64,000 nt of DNA. Source: Doryteuthis pealeii. Its lineage: Eukaryota > Mollusca > Cephalopoda > Myopsida > Loliginidae. The translations under genes and the position numbers were made by a program. The notes beneath the pieces were generated by a model. That model saw nothing but the letters and a program-made list of their open reading frames with translations. It was not told where the DNA came from and searched no databases. Shown here in pieces: positions 1-12,129 of this stretch (the first letter of the stretch is position 1; each line of letters starts with the position of its first letter). The stretch covers positions 89,655,290 to 89,719,289 of the forward strand of contig CM042138.1 in the NCBI GenBank assembly GCA_023376005.1, read 5' to 3'.

Positions 1-231
1 TCTGTAAATAAGAATTTGATTTTGTTGGCTTTTCAAAACTCTGGGGTTTATTTTATGCTGATGTCATTTTAACATTATGGTCTCCAATCTAATATGGTAC
101 AAAAATCTATTTTCACAATCATTTTAACAGGTATTCATTTTATACTTAGTTTTAAGAGCCAATATATTAGCATAGTTAAAAATCATTTTAAACAATATTT
201 TCAAACAGATCTATTTGATTTAACACTAACA

Positions 232-345
232 GGTTACCATCAGTCCAGGTCAGAGTGGACCTGAGAGTAATGATAATGAAGGGTAACTCCATACCTCCAG
301 AGCTTTTTTTAGTGGTGTGGTCTTAGTACAGGGGATGCACTGGCA
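232..345 (+). repeat. RepA body fragment
   Basis: A short piece of the interspersed family I call RepA, recognised by the phrase 'gtcagagtgga' followed by 'gagtaatg' and 'gaagggt'. Fuller copies of the same order of words lie at 19.4, 39.8 and 54.4 kb. The head and the downstream part of the element are absent. The family is not one I recognise. The rest of 1-1,520 is AT-rich with very few CpG and no supported gene. Confidence 0.5.
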
Positions 346-1523
346 AATATTCCAGACCCCCCTGTCAAAAAGGAGTTATTTGATGGTGTTATTACCAAGC
401 ATTCCTTATTCCGTTCGTTCATCAATATTTAAAATTTAGAGAAAAAAATCTTTTGAATTGATAGCTTTTATTAATTTTTTCTTTTCAGTTTGATAACTTT
501 GAATTGTTGGTGAATCTCTGAAAAATATCTAGACATAGGGGAATACATAGCCAATCACTAATAGTCAATTAATCAAAAAATTATTAATCAACAACATTTT
601 TAATATAATACCAGCTAAAATTTATTCAATCCACAAGGGGTATCCTGTTCTCATTCCACTAACCATAGCTGGGGTACAGGTATTAAGCTGTGTTAAATTA
701 TTATTCTGTGTTATTGTCCACCCTTAAACATTGTACAGATATCAATAAAGATGAGGCATAGGTTCAAATAATACTAATTACAAAATCCTCATCTCATAAA
801 TTCAGAGAAATACAATTTTAACTATAATTCATCAGCACTATTTTTTGATCCAAAATATTTCTTAGTTTTGCAGATCAGTTTTCAGAAAAATTAAAAAACT
901 ACAAGTTTTTAGTGAGAGGTTTGTTTTTCAATGTAATTATATGTTAAATGGGATTCATAATTTGTGTCTGTCATGTTAATAAACTGAATTTTTGATTAAT
1001 TAACAATATAAAGTAGATATCTAGATGAACTTTTAAAACTAGTTAAACTTTTTCCTCCTAATTTCTTTTGTTCACTAGAAAATTCATCTTTAAAAAATGT
1101 ATAACATGAATGATGGTCATCAGTGATCATTAACTGCTGATGACATTTATTAACTTATAAATCATCAACAGAATAAAGTTTGGTATTACTAGTTTAAAAT
1201 CATGATGGTAAGGCATCTTTTCAGATAGGGATTTTTAGTTTTGATTTTACTAGCATTAAAGTAGTGGAATTAAATATCCAATTTATTTTACATATAAGGC
1301 ATAAAATGCTATATATGGAAATCTGACTTCTCTAATAAAGAGAAGAATTGTTCCAAGCTTATAAAAAAGAGAGAATTGTTCCAAGCTAATGTTATTTAAA
1401 TAGTTGAATTATATTAATAAATAGAGTTTTTTTTTAAAATTTATATTTAATGACAAAATTGTGTTACTCACTTCTCACTCAAAGAAAAGTTATATCATTT
1501 TAGGGATAAATGTACTCATTTTA

Positions 1524-1752
1524 TGACTGGTTTAGCTCAGTCGGTAGAGCGTTCATCTAAGAACCACAAGGTTCCTGATTCAATACCGGCCCTCGACAAC
1601 CCAGCATATAAGGAACTGATGGTAGGGGTGGTACTCTGCTCAGACGCCAAAAACCAATCTTCTTGGTCTAGCGCTAGTGAAAAGGGGATACGAGTCCCTG
1701 TGTCTGGCTGATACTGACTTTAAGTCACCCCCGATGACTTTACTTTTACTTA
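1524..1752 (+). repeat. tRNA-derived SINE, family A
   Basis: The head resembles a tRNA: a box-A-like 'ttagctcagtcggtagagc' and, about 40 bp on, a box-B-like 'ttcaataccgg'. An unrelated body follows with the diagnostic word 'ggtctagcgctagtgaaaag' and an A/C/T-rich tail ending 'tttacttttacttac'. Three further copies in the same orientation (7.42, 7.68 and 45.93 kb) share head, body and tail. That makes it a dispersed SINE rather than a tRNA gene; the arms do not fold as a functional cloverleaf. Confidence 0.85.
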
Positions 1753-2049
1753 CTTTTTTTGAATCAATTTCAAGAGTTGTTCACAGCCTATAACCCTTAC
1801 AACTGAGTGATCAGTATTTTTGCCACCAACTAGAATTACATCTATTCCATCAGTGTGAATTCCAGCTAGAGAATTCCATTTCTACAGTTGTGGCTGTATT
1901 GTTGCTAGGCAATAAATAAATCAGTTAAATAACAGATTAAATATTTTTACATTTTCAACTTCTATTTCAAGTAGGAAAGCCCAAAGCTGATTAGAGTAGG
2001 AAGTATCAGGGTTAAATATACAAAATATAATCATTGATTAAATATTAAT

Positions 2050-2205
2050 TGATAGCAGGGCAGACTGGGCTCTTTAATCTTATTAAGGCAAACCAGTCTA
2101 GGAAGAATGAAAACTCAAAATTCAAACCCTGTTTAATTTGCTTAAGAAATTGATCTTGTGTCTTCCTACCATGCAGGGAAGGGGAAATACATAAATATCA
2201 CAGCT
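2050..2205 (+). repeat. SINE family B, 5'-truncated copy
   Basis: Only the 3' body is present: 'gcagactgggctctttaat', 'aaccagtctagg', then 'aagaaattgatcttgtgtc' and a 'gtaaatacataa'-type end. It matches the bodies of the longer copies at 8.8, 31.1 and 46.5 kb. The tRNA-like head is missing, as is usual for 5'-truncated retrotransposed copies. Confidence 0.75.
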
Positions 2206-2309
2206 ATAATATCAAATGCTATTTGTCTTCTAATAAAGCTTCGCTAATATATGTAAAACAATGCTTTAAAATTGCCTTCAGGTAATTCCATGTCAAATCT
2301 TCCAGAAAA

Positions 2310-3185
2310 AAAGTAAAATTGTCACCCACCCTCTTCAATTTTTCTGAATTTTTTGTGTGACTAATGTTAAAGTTAGACAATCCCAAAATTTGAGTTTCCA
2401 GTTCCAAAAAATTGGCGGATTTTATTGATTTTTAGCTCTCCAAATTTGGTGGGGTTCCAAAAAAAAGGGACTTTTTGTAACCTATTTTTGCCAGTAAAAT
2501 GAGTTCTAGAGCTTCCCTACTACTAAAAAATTGGGTTTATAAAAATTTTTTGCCCAAGGAACCCAAAAATACTATCAAAAAATTTTAAAAAGTCAACCAA
2601 TTTTCAAGTTATTGAGGATTTCTGATTTTTTCGTAGCAAGATCAATATCCCAATGTGCATGCATTTATGATAAAATCTTTTCTAATTTTATTTTACATAT
2701 ATGAACATTACTTGTACCAAAAAGATAGTTTGGTTTTTGCTCAGAACCAAAGCTACACATCAATTAAAATTTTGCAAATCAGGAATCTTAACGACCCTCC
2801 ACCCAAATCTGGAGAGCTAAAAAAATCGACATGACTCCAAACATTTTTGGAATTGGAAGCTAAAATTTTGGGGATTTGTCTAACTTTAACATAGTCCAAC
2901 TGGACAAAATTTCACAAAATTGAAGTGCAAAATTTTAACATTTTTGCAAAAAACAAATTATCTTTTTTGGTTCAATGTATGTGAATAATAATAGAAAGAA
3001 TTTTCATCATAGATGCAATGCAACATTGGGATATTGATCCTGCTATGAAAAGAAAATTAATCAATAAACTTAAAAATTGGTTAACTTTTAGACATTTTAA
3101 TTTTTGGGATTCCTTGGGCAAAAAATGCTTTTATAAACCATTTTTAAGAGTAGGGAGCTCTATAACTCATTGTATTCTAATGAGG
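2310..3185. repeat. Complex inverted-repeat cluster
   Basis: Two pairs of inverted segments occur here. Block 1 at about 2,310-2,460 is reverse-complementary to 2,790-2,930 (shared words 'tagacaatccc', 'agctctccaaattt'). Block 2 at about 2,490-2,665 is reverse-complementary to 3,010-3,185 (shared words 'caatatcccaatg', 'gcccaaggaa'). The order is 1'-2'-1-2, not the nested 1'-2'-2-1 of a simple palindrome. Open frames here (2,219-2,407 minus; 3,018-3,200 plus) are readings of this repeat and not genes. Confidence 0.7.
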
Positions 3186-3867
3186 AATCCCCATTTCTAA
3201 CTTGCCTATTTAAAAATACAGCTAATCAGACTGTTAAATAACTGGTTATAACATTTTACATTTTCAAACCATTCCAGACAGAAAAATGAACTATGAATGA
3301 ATCCTTAATTTTTTTTTTTTAATTTTCTTGGCATTCAACACCTTATCCAGTAAGAATGTCATCCCTGAAAAGTTGTTTGATTTCAAGCTGCACCATCAGA
3401 TTTATTTTTAAGATTTTCTATGTTCCAAATCTTCTTACCTGTAAGATGAATCTTCAGTTTAGGAAACAAAAAAAAGTCTTCCAAAGATCTGCTGAGATGG
3501 AGACTACTGCACTTTTAGAAATCTGTTGAGACTGGCCTTAATAATTTTTTTTTTTATTTCAAATTAGCACTGACCCATCTTGACTTTAAAATGACATTAC
3601 TTTTCATGATAATTTTAATCCAAATACATATTCCACAAGGCTAACATGGATGATTTTTTTATTTTATCAATCTTTAGCTAAGTTCCTTTTCTACTATTTA
3701 AAATGTTATATATGGATTTCTGATGCTCTTCAAGTCTGACTTTTAACTTTAAATTAAAAAAAAAAAAACGAACTATTTATGGCAACTATTAACATTAAAA
3801 TCAAAATATTTATTTAATATTCATATTATCCTTATTCATTAATATCAGGTTATTGTTATTAGGGCAT

Positions 3868-4010
3868 ACTAAACTCTTTAGTTTGGTATGGAAACTGATC
3901 AAATGAGAATGAAAACTCTGAAATTCAAACCTGTTAGAGTCTGCTTAAGAAATTATCTTGTGTCATATCCTGCTTGTGCAGAGGGGTTAGGTAAATATGT
4001 ACAATAAAAA
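3868..4010 (+). repeat. SINE family B, 5'-truncated copy
   Basis: A body-only copy: 'catactaaactctttag', a degenerate 'ccagtctagg' region, 'ctgcttaagaaattatctt', 'gtgtcatatcctgcttgtgc' and 'gaggggttaggtaaatatg'. The same block closes the longer family-B copies. It is more diverged than the copy at 46.5 kb. Confidence 0.7.
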
Positions 4011-6045
4011 GATGTTTTAAAAAAAGAAGCTATTAGAATGGACATGGCATCTAGTTGTGGAGAAGATTTAGAAATTCTGATTTTGAAGATGACGGATCCT
4101 TTTCTAACTTGGAAGACTGACAAGTACAATCGTCAGTAATAGAATTATGCTTAATATATATATATATATATATAAAGAAAAAACTAATTTACATAGCACT
4201 AGTTTTATTTATACATTTCTGATAATTAATGAGTATCTGTTATTAGATCCCAATCTTTCTGATTAGCCAGTTTAATGTGTCTGAAGATTTATCAAGATGA
4301 AAGCACATTTTAACTTGGCTTTTTTCCTGCACTGATGATACAAATGAATCATTTTATATCCTAAAGAAAATACAGGCTATCATACCCAAATGCTATTCCA
4401 CTAAACACAAAAAAAAAAACTAGTTTTTATTTCTCTAATTGACAATTTAGTACAACTCACATTTATATTATATTAGTTGCTGTCCATATGTTTATACATC
4501 TATATATATGTGTTTAATATTAATTCATAATTGATGGCATTTTAAATGTGTTAATAAATTTACCATTATTCCACCTGAGTTAAGCTAGTTTATGAAGTAA
4601 AAGCTATATATTAGCTTATACTTTTTTCACTATGACGTGTATATAGTCAAATTCTAAGTGTGTTATATGCAACTATAGTAAAATTTTATACTATATTTCA
4701 TTGTTGGTCTGTATTTACAGCTCAAAGGGAATTTTCTAGTGAAGTTTATTATTTGACATCAAATTCCAATGACTTTTGCTGTATTTTCATTTAGATTATG
4801 AAACTTGTAGACATTATAAGAATTGCACTATTATTTCAAATCAATATTGACTAAGTCCTTATAATGCATTAGTACATCCATTGATACACTAAACTGAACA
4901 TTCAGTAAGGAGAAAAACTGATAACTCTTATGAACATGCACATATGAATGTTTAATCAAACATAACTGGCATAACAATAAAAATACATAAGTCTCAAACA
5001 TGTTAAGTAAACAATATGTCCATGAAGAAAGTTTAATTAGTTATAAAAGTCTTAGCAGTGTTTTATCAATGGTGAGGTGTATAAATGGCAAGAAAATTGG
5101 AGACTAATTGTTTTTTATTCTGCTCTATGAACAGAGCAGAAAAATGTCCTTTTTGCTCAAAGAGTGAAAAACTAGATATAGGTGTTGTTCTTTAAAGAAA
5201 AGGAAATAAAAGAGAAAGTTTAAAGTGGTTGAATATCACATGACCAATGGATATGTGAAGTCATGCCTAGAATCCGGGAAGAAAATTATGTTTGTTCCCA
5301 ACAAGGTAAAACAATATCAGTCATTTCTATTGAGTTGGTTCTAGAATAAATTGGGACTCAGAATTTGAATTGAAACATTAGTGACTGTGACTAGGATTTT
5401 GGGATCCATGATAACATCCATACAGATTATACAGTCATTCCTTTTTTACTGGAAAAATTGCAAAATTTGAATAAGTGATAGTGAAAGGGGTCAATAAAAT
5501 AAGAGTTATTTTCACATGTGAAATTTGACAGTTTAAGTTTTTTTTTTTAATTCTAGGTAATTTTTGTTGGAAAAGTTTTTTTTGCTTTTCCCAGAAAAAT
5601 AGTGATTGGTAGAACAGTAATGATAAATGAAAATGTTTGGGAAAACTGAAATATTTAAAAGTTTTCATTTCAAATTACACATAATATTATAGTTTGTTGC
5701 TAAAGCAGTTTGAACTAGAACTATGCCAGAGTATTGGTTCCTTTTCTTTTTTTTTGGCTTAAGAGTTGTAAAAATGGTAGCTAAGGTTCTAATCTACAAA
5801 GCAGTGACTACAAATTTATTTCTCCCAGAATGCTTCAAACAGTCACCTCAATGTGAAAGATTCCACAATGACCATAAACAGGTCTAATAGTTATTATATC
5901 TCTCACTATATATATAGCTATAGCTGCTGTATTTGTCAAGTTCCAGGTTTTACATAAAATTGTATTGGCAAAATACTATTTCTTCCTGCTTTAAGCAGTG
6001 TTTACTTAAGCTCCACCTTAGACTTGATGTTAGATCAGGTTACAA
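4011..6045. other. AT-rich stretch, no supported gene
   Basis: AT-rich and almost CpG-free, with short (TA)n at 4,157-4,174. A short plus-strand open frame at 5,216-5,305 (reading ...MTNGYVKSCLESGKK...) ends at a possible donor AAG|GTAAAA. The frame also stays open past that donor to a TAG, so it is weak evidence for an exon. A 9-bp perfect hairpin 'ttctgctct' / 'agagcagaa' lies near 5,117-5,140. Otherwise it looks like intron or intergenic DNA. Confidence 0.4.
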
Positions 6046-6047
6046 TT

Positions 6048-6108
6048 TTTTAGCACTGTCCTGAACTTGATAGGACCTCCTCATATCAAGTTCAGGACAG
6101 TGCTAAAA
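6048..6108. repeat. Perfect 25-bp hairpin
   Basis: An exact inverted repeat. The left arm 6,048-6,072 contains 'tagcactgtcctgaacttga'; the right arm 6,084-6,108 is its reverse complement; the loop of 11 nt is 'ggacctcctca'. No open frame or known family explains it. It may be the end of a fold-back element, or the rim of a recent insertion. The 112-codon open frame that starts inside it (6,067) has no recognisable domain and is not called. Confidence 0.8.
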
Positions 6109-6459
6109 TTTGTTTGTCTCTCTTGGTATCTCCATCACTTTGCAAGGGAGGGGCTCCTATGGTATCAAATAATGAACTCTTTACATGAGGGGCATATGCT
6201 GTGTGAAGTGATGATTGAAAGCAACCACTGTAATCAATTTCCCCAGCCACAAAGGTCCCTGACACAGTCTTTTACTAGCAACACTATCAGAGTAGTCCTT
6301 GCTCAATCCGTCAAAAGTCGACTCATTCAATGCATGTATCTCTTCACATTAAGATCAAAACACAACTGTCCATGGCGTGGGAAAGTAGCCTTAAATAATC
6401 AGTAACTGCCTCCCAAAGATCTTACATCCAGTCTAATCACACTCAGCCCTACCCGACCT

Positions 6460-6560
6460 GTGCAAAATTTGCATATTCAACAGGGGTGACAGTAGCTGAC
6501 TACGAGCCACTCCTCACGACGTGGAGGCTACAAGTTCAATACCTTCACTCATGTAAGGAA
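6460..6560 (+). repeat. SINE-like family C fragment
   Basis: Contains 'caacaggggtgacag' followed by 'gaggctacaagttcaatacc', a box-B-like tRNA T-arm sequence. The same pair of words recurs at 10.96 kb (minus), 16.5 kb (mirror), 55.1 kb (minus) and 57.1 kb (plus). It is probably the tRNA-related head of a third SINE family. Confidence 0.5.
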
Positions 6561-7420
6561 TCTTCTAATCCACAAAGTTATTCAATATAAGGCCAGAGTT
6601 AGAAACTTCTGGCTGCAAACAAATTTCTGAGTAGCCTGCTAAATAACTTGACAAAGGGGTGACCTTATTTGAATATTTTGTTTTAAATATCACTTTGTTG
6701 AAAAAGTTTAAAAAAATAAGTTTGCAAATGAATATGTTTCATTATTCATTTTTAATATTTTTTCTAATAAGTGATTGTTTTGTTGATAGGTTTTATAAAT
6801 TTTCTTGAATGTCTATAATACTTTTATCAACTTTGACTTTTTTGGGAACCAATAATGTTAGCATTATTGCAAATCAAACCACCCACCTAAAAAGTTAGCA
6901 AGATTTTTCTAAAATAAGATCAATATATTTACTTAAAAAACTGACCTACTTGCTTCACAAAGTAAAATCTTCAATTTTAAGTTTTTTATGTTGTTGTTAT
7001 TGTTCAGGTGATATTTCATTTATTTTTGTTATGTAAAATGAAATTAACAATTTATCTTAGAATGTTATTATAGTCTAAATTGTCAATTCAATGCATGTAT
7101 TATTCTGTGGAATTTTCAAGGGTAAGCTAAATATATCAATAATACAGATAAGAAATGTAAGCTGTTGAAAAATTGAAAACAAGTGGCTGAATTAAAAATT
7201 TATTCTTATGACATGTTTTTGATTCCCAGATTTATCAGATATGAATTTTTCAAAATGATGAAAGCAATTTGTAATGAAATCACCATGGAGACATATGCTT
7301 AAAGTTAGTTGTTGAAATTGAAAATTGTGATTATCATTACTATGATATATATAAAAAGAAAATTAATGAAGGTTAATATTCTTTGTGATATCATTAATAC
7401 TATGAAATATAACTAAAGGT
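6561..7420. other. AT-rich stretch, nothing recognised
   Basis: Very AT-rich and CpG-poor sequence without splice-site-bounded open frames, repeats shared with the rest of the window, or RNA genes that I can support. Confidence 0.5.
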
Positions 7421-7423
7421 TAT

Positions 7424-7660
7424 TTTCTATCTCAGTTGGTAGAGCATCTGCTCAAAACTACAAGTTCCAGGCTATACCCCCTTCCTCCAACTCAGTGCAT
7501 GAGTAGCATGGTTTGGATCTCTTATAAAGTGGGGAGCTGATGGTGAAATGTGGCATGCCACCTCAGATGCAAAAACATCACTCTGGTCTAGCGCTAGTGA
7601 AAAGAGGATAGACTCCCTACTGTCTAGTTTATATCAACAATAGGCCACTCCACTACTTTA
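7424..7660 (+). repeat. tRNA-derived SINE, family A
   Basis: A diverged copy: box-A-like 'tctcagttggtagagcatc', then 'actacaagttccagg' in place of a clean box B, 'actcagtgcatgagtagca', the body word 'ggtctagcgctagtgaaaag' and 'ggccactcc' near the end. It sits head-to-tail with the next family-A copy, only about 20 bp away. Confidence 0.8.
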
Positions 7661-7680
7661 TTATTATATATTTATCATAG

Positions 7681-7905
7681 GGCCAGTTAGCTCAGTCAGT
7701 AGAGCACTCACCTAGGAATCGCTAGGTTCCTTGTTTGATATCAGCCCTCACCAACTCAGTGCATGAGTAGCATAGGAATTGTGAGGAGTTGATGTTAGGT
7801 GGGGTGCTCCCCTCAGATGCAAAAAACAATCTCCTTGGTCTAGCACTAGTAAAAGGGGGATACACTCCCTTGCTGTTTGCTGATACGATAATAGGCCACC
7901 CCGAC
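7681..7905 (+). repeat. tRNA-derived SINE, family A
   Basis: A good copy: 'ccagttagctcagtcagtag' head, 'ggttccttgtttgatatc' box-B region, 'actcagtgcatgagtagca', 'ggtctagcactagtaaaag' and 'ataggccaccccgac'. Its reverse strand is open for 61 codons (7,722-7,907) only because the SINE happens to lack stops there. Confidence 0.85.
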
Positions 7906-8169
7906 AACTAATACTATTGTCTAAATTTTCAAGATGAGGCTTGATGATTTGAATATTGAGATTTTTTTTGCATGGTTGTCTCTTTCTTGCCTCAGGTCTT
8001 ATTCAGTTGTTTTCATCAAACTTTGGAGCCTCCAAAACACTTGAACTGAACCCTTTATTTAATTCATTCGAGTATTGTTCTCAAATCTGTTAATCATGAC
8101 AAGTGTTAAACTTGCGTAAGTTTCTGTGCTATTTTCACCCATAGTCAGGATTCATTTCAGTTCGAATCC

Positions 8170-8290
8170 AGAAGGTCCACAAGTTCTACAAGAAACATCT
8201 GAAGAACTAGAGAGCATATCAACTGAACTGTTGTGTATATAATGATTAAAGATGAGGACAATAGTCCAAAAGTCTCAATAATACACATTT
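8170..8290 (+). repeat. RepD fragment
   Basis: Carries 'acatctgaag', 'gttgtgtatataa' and 'gaggacaatagtcc' in that order. The same order appears at 37,640-37,740 (plus) and, inverted, at 46,305-46,455. An unclassified dispersed repeat; the function, if any, is unknown. Confidence 0.5.
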
Positions 8291-8825
8291 TTTACTATTA
8301 TTATATAAACTATGATTATATATTATCATGCTATCATATGTTATCATTACTATCATATTATCTATTATTTTAACTATATATAATTATACTATAATGTATT
8401 AAAAATTATATTCACTCAATCCTTCTTTAGTCTAATCTATTTTATATTTTATCCTATTCTATTTTGTCCTGAAATGGAGAATAATTAAATAATTAAGATT
8501 GATTGTTTGTTTGGTATTTTGAAATTACAATGGATTCTATGTATTGAGGTTATAATTGTTTTTGTACTGTTTTGATTCTGTGGTTCTTACAATCTTTTTT
8601 CTATGTTTTAAAAGTCTGTTAAGGATAGTCATTCATCTTCATAGCTCTACAATGTTCATATTTTCTCTTTTAAGAGAACTTTTTTTGTCTTATTTCATAG
8701 ACACTTGCCTCTGAAGGTAGTTCATTGTTTATTTTTAAATTAAAGTTCAGTCATCTTGAGATGCTCATTACAATGTAAATGTGTTGAACTTCTAAATCAT
8801 TATGAAACCATTATTTTTTTAAGTG

Positions 8826-9112
8826 CTTGTTGTGTAATGGTTATCATCATAGAAAATGGACACAAAATCCGAGTTCAAATACTAGATGAGGCTGTTTGCA
8901 TTTCACATAGTGCTTATAACCCTTGGAAAGGTATGCATCTATTATTTTCACTCCACTATGGGTAGATAGGACAGACTGGGCTTTGTAAACCTTGGTAGGG
9001 TGAACCAGTCTAGGAAGAAGGAAACTCTGTATTGAGACATGTTGCAACTCCTTAAAACTGACCTTGTGTCAAATCTGCTTGTGCAGAGCATTTGGTAAAT
9101 ACATAAACCATT
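8826..9112 (+). repeat. tRNA-derived SINE, family B
   Basis: Head with box-A-like 'tgtaatggttatcat' and box-B-like 'gagttcaaata'. Then follow 'atgaggctgtttgcattt', 'cccttggaaaggtatgcatc', 'ctatgggtagatag', 'accagtctagg' and an end at 'ggtaaatacata'. Head and body match the copies at 31.1 and 46.5 kb. Two overlapping open frames (8,756-8,965 plus; 8,847-9,047 minus) are readings of this SINE. Confidence 0.85.
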
Positions 9113-9473
9113 ATCTTGAGTTTTACCTGGTCTTGTCTAATAGATTGCTGCAATTATTGGAGTGTAATTTATATCAGTTAAAAAGTTGGCACGATATCTT
9201 GGATTTAATTAAATTACAATGGTAGATTAACAGTGGTAAAGCCTAGCATGTTCATATTTGTGGCTTTTTGATCTGAAATTTTCCACTGTATGTTTGATCT
9301 ATGTGATCATTGAATTAAGTGCCTTGACAATTAAAGCGAAATTATTGAAAAAATGCTTCTATAAAAATAACTGCTTTTATTTTTATAATCAGTCTCCAGA
9401 CAATTCATGTACTGTTGTGTGTAATATATATATATATATATATATATATCTAATGTGAAAAAATAAATAAATA

Positions 9474-9750
9474 AAGGAAAGAAATGTTGAATGGATAAAA
9501 TGTTTCATGAAATACCAACACATGTTTCAGCCATCATCAAGGTAAAGGTTTGATATTTGAATCATCAAACATCTTGCCCTTATGATGGCCATTTTTCTAT
9601 ATACTTAAAACTTTTATATATTTTCTATTATTATTTATTTGTATTTAAAATAATAAAAATAGAATACAATGTGTACAAAACAACCTCTCAGCCGAAACAT
9701 GTGTCAGTATTCTTTTAAACATTTTATCCATTCAACATTTTCTTTCCTTT
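9474..9750. repeat. Inverted repeat, about 55-bp arms
   Basis: The left arm 9,474-9,530 ('tgttgaatggataaaatgtt' with 'aacacatgtttcag') is reverse-complementary, with a few mismatches, to 9,694-9,750 ('cgaaacatgtgtcag' with 'attttatccattcaac'). The spacer is about 160 bp and AT-rich, with an (TA)n run just upstream at 9,425-9,450. It is probably a fold-back or MITE-type element; I did not find a target-site duplication. Confidence 0.65.
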
Positions 9751-10101
9751 ATTTGTCTATTTTTTCAACATACTGTTGGATTAACTTCCATTGTTTCAAC
9801 TTACACACCCCACACATATGTATCAACAGTATGAGGGTAATAGGAATATAAGTATCAGGATTCAACATCATTGTATGTAAGCACCCACCACTAATGTATT
9901 TTCCCTTGGCTATGTATATTTCCCACAGGTGAAATAATCTTGAATACTCTTACTAATTCTATATGCATACCTATAAACACCACCCACAACACCTCTGATA
10001 GAACCAACAATTAGTGACCTATTCTAACAAAGCATTCAGGTATATAGTCCACTTGACCTCCACAAGTGCAGACCAGCTTATAAAATATTTTTTTCAACAC
10101 A

Positions 10102-10102
<1 letters not shown>

Positions 10103-10154
<52 letters not shown>
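10103..10154. repeat. (CA)n microsatellite
   Basis: About 26 uninterrupted CA dinucleotides. A second short CA run lies at 10,505-10,520, next to a GT run at 10,482-10,496. Confidence 0.95.
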
Positions 10155-10156
<2 letters not shown>

Positions 10157-10517
10157 TATGATTAAAATTCAATGTCAAAAGTATTTGTAATTATAAAATC
10201 TTTACAGTACTCTATGCAGAGCAATATCGAAATACTTTTTTCAAGTAGAATAGGATAATGATAAAATAGATATAAAAACTTATGACTGGAGTTTCATGTT
10301 GTCAATCATCAGTTGAGCTAGTTTTTGATATGATTGACTCTATGATTGTGTCAGACATGTTGAATAATGGCTTACCTAGAGATTGACAAGGTGAAACACC
10401 AAGTTGTGAGTGTTTACCTGTTTTATTTATTATACATTTTACAGAATACAACTCTTTTAGCTTAAAATTCTAATCATAATTGTGTGTGTGTGTGTGATAT
10501 ATATGCACACACACACA

Positions 10518-10660
10518 CAAGGTGTGTCAAAAAAGTATCGAGATTTTTTGAATTTTGCCACCTTGTATTCTGAAAAAATAAAAAAATGAAAAATAACGTT
10601 CCATCTATTCTCATTTCTATTTGGTAAATACAGCTTTAAACTGTATAAGGTGCCACCCTT
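10518..10660. repeat. mariner-type terminal repeat fragment
   Basis: Starts 'acaaggtgtgtcaaaaaagt' then 'atcgagattttttg', with an inverted 'ccttgtattctgaaaaaa' partner about 40 bp on, and continues 'gtaaatacagctttaaac'. The same TIR-like word recurs at 11.65, 15.6 (mirror) and 32.7 kb. It has the look of a Tc1/mariner terminal inverted repeat, but no transposase is present, so this is a MITE-like remnant. Confidence 0.55.
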
Positions 10661-10959
10661 AGATAAAATCTAAAACAAAAATGTAAAGAAATATTGAAAT
10701 ATAATAAAAAAAAGACTAATTCAAAAAAACTTGTTTTAACTCCTGCTCTCAATCTTTTAGGTCAGCTTTCTTTCAATAATTATTATAACGTTTGTATCAT
10801 GCTGAACATGATTTTTAAGTCCTCTTAATTCTCTGGATATAATAATTAAGATAACTATGAAATGCTGATTAAAAACACCTTTACTCTTTCCTAAATAGAA
10901 CATATATGTCATATGTTAAACAGAAACAAACAGTTTATTTGTCTACTGTTGCGGAGAAT

Positions 10960-11110
10960 GAACATGCAACCTCCTGATCATGAGTGGTGGGATTTCTGTC
11001 ACCCCTGTTGGCTGAAATGGTTTGGTCACTGAGAAGAATAAATACTGAGGCGAGTTCTCTCAGGGAGAACATCTTTTCAGTGGAGAGATCCAGGTGTGCG
11101 ACCTCAATGA
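10960..11110 (-). repeat. SINE-like family C fragment
   Basis: On the reverse strand it reads 'caacaggggtgacag', then 'gatcaggaggttgcatgttc', a box-B-like sequence. The forward strand then has 'gttctctcagggagaacat', a small hairpin, and 'ttttcagtggagag'. The mirror copy is at about 16,430-16,570. A related and better preserved relative is at 55.1 kb, where 'gttctctcgggaaagaac' replaces the hairpin. Confidence 0.5.
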
Positions 11111-11647
11111 ATTTCTGTTCTTGTTATACTAACGTATGAGCAATGTCCAACAAATGGCATAAATCAACCAGAATTAAAATATGAAACTGTTAGCATAAGT
11201 AACAGGGTGGATGCAATACTATTGTAACAGACAGAACAGCACATACAATGTCACCACAAAGATAACTATCCCATAAAAAAATTCATTTGTTCTCTAACAT
11301 ATTTGGAATGTTCAACAAATGGCATAAATTTAAATTTCATTAAGTTTCATTCATTTTTTTCCTGATGTTTTCGCTGAATTCTAATTCAATGGAGGTTAAA
11401 AACATAAAATTTTGACTTTAACCTATATAGTTGGGATGTTTTATTCTATCCACTGCATAATGGTGTCTTGATCTTTCCATTGTGTCAATCTGTGATTCAC
11501 AAATGATATTTAAATGGGAAGCGTTAATGCACAGATGATGCCTGTTGCTATAGAGTTACAGGGGGGGGGTCTCAGGTTATTGAACACATATCATTAAGGA
11601 GGGTATGTAATAAGCTTTTGCACTAACGTGATAAGTTGAAAAGTAAC

Positions 11648-11895
11648 ATACAAGGTGTATTCAAAAAAGTATCGAGATTTTTGAATCTTTGACCATACCT
11701 TGTATTCTGAAAAAAAAAAAACTAATGTTCCATTCAATTCTTCATTTCTATCTAGGTAAATACAGCTTTAACTAAGTACTTTTTTGACATACCTTGTAAT
11801 TCTGAAAAAGAATTAATGAATGGATTGTTATTTTTTTTTCAAATACAAGGTGTGTCAAAAAGTACAACAAATCTCAATATTTTTTTTGACACTTG
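11648..11895. repeat. mariner-TIR-like repeat array
   Basis: Several alternating copies of 'acaaggtgtgtcaaaaaagt' and its inverse, with 'gtaaatacagctttaa' between them, spaced roughly 70-100 bp. The unit equals the remnant at 10.5 kb and the one at 32.7 kb. The mirror copy is at 15,585-15,850. No transposase coding sequence is present. Confidence 0.55.
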
Positions 11896-12129
11896 TATAT
11901 ACAATGCTAATTTGTATCTTATAAACCGGTTGATTAAATAAATGTTGTACCTACTTTCATAACCATTTATATAGATGTGTGTGTCTGTGTGCATCATTTT
12001 TTGACTGTGTGCAATAATGTGCATCTGCACTTTTTTTGGCTGTGGAGGTTTTATTTGGTTATGTCACTAGTTTTCTAAAAATATTTAACATTCTTTTCAT
12101 GAAAAAGTATTTGAAATGCAAAAAGATAT

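Noticed and set aside
1524..1600. tRNA gene
   Set aside because: Box A and box B are present but the arms do not pair, and the head is fused to a SINE body shared with three other copies.
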